A stretch of DNA of 64,000 bases from Eleusine coracana subsp. coracana (Eukaryota > Streptophyta > Magnoliopsida > Poales > Poaceae), in the NCBI GenBank assembly GCA_032690845.1, contig CM064417.1, forward strand, positions 22,546,808 through 22,610,807. The letters are read 5' to 3'. A program made the translations under genes and the position numbers. The notes below the pieces were generated by a model. The model was given only the letters and a program-made list of their open reading frames with translations. It did no database searches and was not told the origin of the DNA. Shown in pieces: positions 59,555 to 64,000 of the stretch (position 1 is its first letter; each line of letters opens with the position of its first letter).

Positions 59555-59732
59555 AATGTAGGAGCGGGTCATGTTGTCAGCCACCGCTAAAGATGGAACT
59601 AGTAGCAGCGGTTGAAACATGAACCACCGCTACCAGTCCCAACTATTAGCTGCGGAAGCGTAGTGGCGGTTCCCTTGCCCGCGGCTAATAACTGGGTTTG
59701 ACCCACTGCTATCGTGCCATTTTCCTACTGTG
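59555..59732 (-). repeat. CACTA right terminus and subterminal repeats
   Basis: CACTA terminus on the minus strand: CACAGTAGGAAAATGG. Inside are at least six inverted and direct copies of GTAGC(A/G)GCGGT or ACCGCTAC-type units (59573-59710). The arrangement mirrors the left end at 34506-34640, where transposase-binding repeats would lie. Confidence 0.85.
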
Positions 59733-60929
59733 TATTTTTCTCCTGGATAATCTAAGGTGTGATAGTGATATAATAGTTCCCTACCAACCAAGGCACCTAG
59801 CTAATTGAGTTGGACCATTAAATATGTTGTGTTCTACTGGTGAAGTTGAGTGCATGGGAGGATGGGAGATTTCTAGGCCAGTGGGGGAAGTCAGTGAAGC
59901 CATTTCACTATGAAAATATGTGGTAGTGGCATGAGGACTATATGGTCTTTGTGGATCAGTCTTGGGACCCTGTGATTTGCAATCGGTGACAGGGGTCCTG
60001 AGGTCACTACAAGACTTGCTGAAGATGAGGAACCGAGATGTGTTTGGCTTGGTCAGGAAGAGATTGAGAAAGCTTAAAAATGATCTGGAGGTGGCGAGAG
60101 GACATACACTCTACATGGGTCTGACGGTTAAGGAGAGGCAATTAATGGGATAGTGAGAAACCATGTTGATATGTGCCATGGTTTGCAATATGTGATGAGT
60201 AATTGACATTGGCTTATTCGGTGTTTGAGGTGAAATGCTGGAAATTGGGGATTGCATGAGTTTGTGCTTGGTTATGGTTATGACTAACCAGAGTTGGTGA
60301 AGATGTTGGAGAAGTTGCAGGAGAAGGAAAATGTGTTTGCTTGTCTCATGATGTGTAGGTCAATGGAGTTGACTTCGCGGTCAACAGCGAGAGAATCGAG
60401 CACAAGTTGGGGACTTGGGGCCGGACAATCGGGAGGCCGGGTGAATTCAAGGATGATCCACACCATACACATGGAGAAGCAAGAAGCATGGGCAGTTTCA
60501 TGGTTGAGCCTCAAAATCATGGTGTTGATCCAGACGGCAGGGTTGACCAAGTCAAAGGCAATCGTGTGTCGGTGCAAGTGTAAAGGTTGTCCGATGGACC
60601 AGAAGCAGGAGAAACTTGCCAACAAGGAGGATCGTGAGATTAGGTGACACACGTCAAGATCAAGAAGTCTTGTTTCGGCGGAAGCAAGTAGTAAGTCGCA
60701 CTTTGAGAAGCATGCAAGGCGGTTTCCTGATTTGAGCCTCAAAACCAGTGGCGGCAATTGGAGGTGCACGTGGCACCATCACGGAGCTTGCGTTGAGGCG
60801 AAGCAAAGATGTGCAGGGCCCGAGGGCGTTCGAGCGACCGAAAAAGAGATGGACAAGTTTGCCCCTGATGGTAGGTGACAATGTATTATAGGTCAAGGGT
60901 AGTGTAGTCTTTAGGTCAAACCCTATGCC

Positions 60930-60938
60930 TATATAAAG
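60930..60938 (+). promoter_or_regulatory. TATA box of solo LTR in LINE
   Basis: TATATAAAG followed by AGAGGTAGGG, about 780 bases into the LTR. Confidence 0.55.
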
Positions 60939-61554
60939 AGAGGTAGGGCTGGTGGGAGAGCAAGTTTCTTCTAATTAGCCATGTGTTAGGATTTCATTCC
61001 ATAGAGCTAGGAGTGTGGTTCATGTTGTAGTGGAGAGAAGAGACTGTGCGAGAGACAAACTTTTCTCTTCCAAAAAGAGGGAGGAAGAGGGTGGCTTCCT
61101 AGCCATGTATGTATAAATCTTGTATGCAAGAATCAATGATATGAGATTCAATTTTGTGCTCAAGATCTTCTCCTCCATATAAATCCTGAATTTCTCCTTT
61201 TCCATATTTTCGGAGCTATTTTCATGGGTATTTCCAATATTGATTTTGAGTGGGTTTTGGGACGAATTTCATAGGGGATCTTGGTGCTAGGACATGCCTA
61301 AACATTCCTTGATGGATCCTTGATTGAATCCTAGCCAAGAGCACCTTTGATTTTGTGGATTTCCTTAAGAACATTCAAACCCTAGGCTTTTAGGTAAAAC
61401 CTGAAATTCGTAACGAATTCTTGAGCTTTTTGTGTGATTCCATTGGGAGAAGGAACATCCTACCATGAGACATCTTCTGTCCAAATTTCATGATTTTTGG
61501 AGTTTGTTTGATAGGGTTTTAGTAATTTCCCTTCAAAGCACTGCCCCTGATTTG

Positions 61555-61715
61555 ACCCTGATGAAACTTCTGTCGATGAAGGAACTTTCTGTCGTGACCT
61601 TGAAGGAACTTTCGGTGATGAAGGAACTTTTGTCATGACCCTGAAGGAACTTCTGTCGAAGAAGGAACTTCCATTGTGACCCTGAAGGAACTTCCGTCAA
61701 CGAAGGAACTTCCGT
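61555..61715 (+). repeat. GAAGGAACTT minisatellite in solo LTR
   Basis: About eight imperfect copies of GAAGGAACTTCCGTC (variants TTTCTGTC, TTCGGTG, TTCTGTC), with TGACCCT spacers in alternate copies, so the higher-order unit is about 36 bases. Non-coding on both strands as far as I can judge. Confidence 0.82.
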
Positions 61716-63488
61716 CAAGGTCTAGAATTGCAATTTCTCGGATCTCCCTTGTTTTGCTTTGGACCCTCTTGAGCTTCCGCTATGTGTCCTATTGCTTTGA
61801 ATCATTCCTAGGTTTATCACATCACAAGTTGGTGTGTGTGACCTTGGTGATTTGCTTAGAGGTTGGATTGGGTTGAAATTGGGACATAGGCCAAATTCTT
61901 GAGAAGAATTTTAATTGGCTCCCATTCACCCCCGCCCCCCCCTTTGGTCACCTTCTCGGTCCTTCAGATAGCTCTCTGAAACCTTGGCTCGTGAAGAGCT
62001 AATGGAAAAACAACGTTCTAGAGTCAAGTGGCTTCAAGAGGGGGATCGAAACACAAAGTAATTCCAAGCCAAAGCATGGGCTCGGGGCGCACGAACTAGA
62101 TCATTGCGCTACGGAGGGTCGATGGGAGTATGGTCTTCGATCAGAAGGAGATGGAAGGGATGCGATGTCCTTGTATCAAGAGCTATTTTTAGAGCAATAG
62201 GATGAGTTGCATCTGTATCCCATCTGTTAGCGCGTCTTGATCAATGTCACTCACTAGATGAATGACATGCTTGATTGTCCCTTTTCTCTCGATGATGTTG
62301 AGCGTGTTCTATTCCTAATGAAACCAACAAGTCACCTTGTGTGGATCCTTTTACGGCTGGTTTCTTCCAAAAGCACTAGTCATGGGTGAAGGATGCAGTC
62401 ATTGTTGTTGTCCTTGTTTTCATGAATGGTGGCAAGATGACTTAGTAGGTTAATTCTACACTACTAGTCCTCATCCCGAAGGTGACCAATGCGCAAGACC
62501 TTACTTAGTTCAGACCTATCTCACTCTGTAACGTTTGGTACAAGTTGTGCTCGAAAGCCATGGCCAACCACCTTCAGCTAGTCTTGGATGATATCATTTC
62601 AGAAGAACAGAGTGTGTTCGTGCCAAGTTGGCTTATCATGGACAATGTCATTATTGCATATGAGTGTATCCCCTATCTACGACATAAGAAGGGGAAGTAC
62701 GTGGCCTATGTCGTGAAGCTGGACATGGCAAAGGTGTATGATAGGGTGGAGTGGAATTATCTCAATGAGATCATGACGGCACTGGGTTTTTTTTGGAGTG
62801 GTGCGGGTCATGGGTGATGCGTTGTTTCACTATGGTGTCTTTCTCTGTGAGAGTTAATGGGGTTTGCTCTAATTCTTCCAAACCATCACAAGGAATATGC
62901 AACCATGATCCCGTCTTGCCCTATCTCTTCCATATTTGTGCTAAAGGCCTCTCATGTTTCTTAAAAATTATTAGGCCACGGTTCAACTCTCACGGGGGGT
63001 AAGGGTGGCAATTTATACGCCTTAGATCTCTCACTTGTTGTTCGTGGATGACTGCTTGATCTTCACATAAGTAACACGGAGAGGTGTAGATAAAATTGTT
63101 GAGATTCTTGAGACCTATCGAAGGTGTTCAGGATAGTTGGTAAATAAAAATAAGTCAATTGTCTGTTTCAGTGGCATCTGCTAAGGTGAGATGAAAGGGG
63201 ATGTCCATGAGGTGCTCCAGGTCACAATTGAAGCACTGGGTAATAAGTACATGTGCTCTCTTGTTTTGTTAGAAATCTGACTGATGGCACATTCAACTCT
63301 ATCACAAATCAGGTTCGCTCCTTTGTGTGTGGTTGGGACGAGAATGACCTATGTTGTGTTGTGCATGAAGTGCTCATAAAGGGTAATGCGTAGGCAGTTT
63401 CAACTTTCGGGCGGTGTGCAAGAAGATGACAACATACATATCTAACTACTGGTGGGGCAGTGCCATTGATAGTCAGAAGCTACATTAG

Positions 63489-64000
63489 TGTTGGTGTTTA
63501 GATCCATCGGCTAGTAGAATTTATTCAAGCGGATGCGCGCTTGGGCTCGGTGATGCTATGCAAGAGGACATGGGGGTTACAATGGTTCGGGAAAATCCCC
63601 TACGTCCAGTTTGAGAGGCTGCCCGTGTTACTCGCACCGGGGTCGTACAATGGTGGTGAGAGAGGAGGGGGCTCCAAGTCTTGGTGTGCGTGTGCATGTT
63701 GTGTGTCTTGATGTTGCCTATGGATTGTCTCCTCCTGAGGAAGAAGAAAGCCTCCCTTTTATATTTCAAGGGATCGGGCCCATATTACAGAGAGAGAAGG
63801 GTGAGATCTTCACGAGATGGTGTCGGCGATGGGGCGCCGTTGCTCGGTGGCATGGTCCTTGATCCTTGCGGGTCTCGCTGTCCTGGTTATTGCATCAGAT
63901 GGCACTGTGTGGAGGCGTGCCCCCGTAATCTGTCGATGGGTTGAGCCTCCATGTCCCTATAGAAGACGTGTTCCACTGAAAGGGGTGATGCGGTAGGGGC
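63489..64000 (+). repeat. Partial LTR related to the gypsy LTRs
   Basis: Starts TGTTGGTGTTTAGATCC and aligns with the first 500 bases of 10769-12221 and 28176-29643 (shared GATGCGCG, GTGATG, GGGGG.TTA.A.TGGTTCGGG, TACGTCCAGT, GAGAGAGGAGGG.GCTCCAAGTCTTGG). It lacks the long CA/GA run. It continues past the window. It is a separate insertion of the same or a sister family, next to the LINE. Confidence 0.85.

Larger units (their letters stand above)
34506..59732 (+). mobile_element. CACTA (En/Spm) transposon, copy B, full ends, interrupted
   Basis: The left end CACAACAGGAAAATGG (34506) and right end CCATTTTCCTACTGTG (59717-59732) are inverse complements apart from two bases, and both have GCGGC-type subterminal repeats next to them. 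TA flanks both sides (34504-34505 and 59733-59734); a normal 3-bp duplication is not clear. Order: promoter, TNP2-type transposase relic (35270-37370), the inserted unclassified block (about 38277-55156), then a Transposase_24-type gene and an Ulp1-like peptidase gene. Whether both halves came from one element is inferred from the matching termini. Confidence 0.75.
60154..61966 (+). mobile_element. Solo LTR (1813 bp) inside LINE, target duplication GATAG
   Basis: Starts TGAGAAACC and ends CGGTCCTTCA; GATAG lies on both sides (60149-60153 and 61967-61971). Removing it joins the LINE readings ...KERQLMG and ELSETLAREEL, which confirms the limits. A promoter box TATATAAAG is at 60930-60938. The last part (TTCACCCCCGCC near 61925) resembles the ends of some plant Copia LTRs, but the family is not identified. 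A 161-codon minus-strand frame (60769-60284) has no known motif and is taken as chance. Confidence 0.92.
59860..63488 (+). mobile_element. LINE (non-LTR retrotransposon), 5' truncated, decayed
   Basis: Plus-strand pieces: a linker after the endonuclease (KPFHYENMWWWHEDY near 59900; DVFGLVRKRLRKLKNDLE, 60039-60090), then after the nested solo LTR REELMEKQRSRVKWLQEGDR (from 61993), VLIPKV, FRPISLCNVWYK, IISEEQSVFVPSWLIMDNVI, KLDMAKVYDRVEWNYL, VSFSVRVNG and HLLFVDDCLIF (63033-63065). This is the L1-like plant RT order. FVDD replaces the usual FADD. Stops and frameshifts are frequent. Endonuclease and poly(A) tail were not found, and the right end is set only by the LTR at 63489. Confidence 0.85.

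Noticed and set aside
34506..59732. Clear 3-bp CACTA target duplication
   Set aside because: Left neighbours are ATA, right neighbours TAT; only TA matches at the edge, so I do not claim a 3-bp duplication.
60284..60769. 161-codon minus-strand ORF
   Set aside because: Lies wholly in a solo LTR with no recognisable motif; its exact overlap with non-coding LTR sequence makes chance more likely.
1..64000. tRNA, rRNA or intact host gene
   Set aside because: I scanned the ORFs and spacers and found none with a complete non-transposon domain; a covariance-model and gene-prediction search would settle it.

Overview
The window looks like heterochromatic, transposon-saturated DNA from a grass genome, most likely rice or a close relative. 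I base this on Stowaway MITEs with CTCCCTCCG-type ends and TA target sites, CACTA elements with TAGCGGCGGGT-type subterminal repeats, Tat-like Ty3/gypsy and Copia elements, very GC-rich coding starts beside AT-rich spacers, and GT-AG introns. I see no intact host gene, rRNA, tRNA or CRISPR array. Nearly every recognisable protein belongs to a mobile element, and most carry in-frame stops.

Two large units form the scaffold. Copy A of a duplicated segment starts at or before base 1 and runs, with insertions, to about 32558. Copy B starts at 34220 and stays alignable to about 39225. Each copy carries the left part of a CACTA element (284 in A, 34506 in B) with a decayed TNP2-type transposase, then a GC-rich segment. 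In B the CACTA element continues to a matching right terminus at 59732; its right part carries a Transposase_24-type gene and a multi-exon Ulp1-like (C48) peptidase gene.

Copy A has been split by later insertions: a Stowaway MITE (948-1183), a solo LTR (3840-5647, target duplication GAGCC), and a rearranged Copia composite (6497-32000). The Copia itself was hit by an 18.9-kb Tat-like gypsy element (10769-29643, AGTAC), which then took two solo LTRs (12809-15952, GTTGG; 26441-27989, CCTAG). The gypsy element reads on the minus strand as gag, protease, RNase H and integrase with no reverse transcriptase, and has an extra gene of the PF04195 type on the plus strand. The right end of the Copia composite is a head-to-head inverted repeat of LTR plus gag (29757-32000).

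In copy B the CACTA element is interrupted by about 17 kb of unclassified DNA (about 38277-55156). Near-identical 10+3+10 palindromes lie at its edges. It contains gene-fragment-like sequence, two arrays of a short AT-rich repeat with a longer repeat interspersed, a widely scattered AAATTACTGA motif, a Stowaway MITE (47046-47275) and a second Copia element with only 101-bp LTRs (48723-53621, TTTAT). Right of the CACTA element is a decayed LINE (about 59860-63488) split by a 1.8-kb solo LTR (60154-61966, GATAG). The window ends inside another LTR related to the gypsy LTRs (from 63489).

Nothing here works as a host pathway. The interest lies in the nested chronology, the palindromic and permuted Copia, the gypsy element that lost RT but kept an antisense gene, the CACTA-linked peptidase, and the unclassified repeat-rich block.
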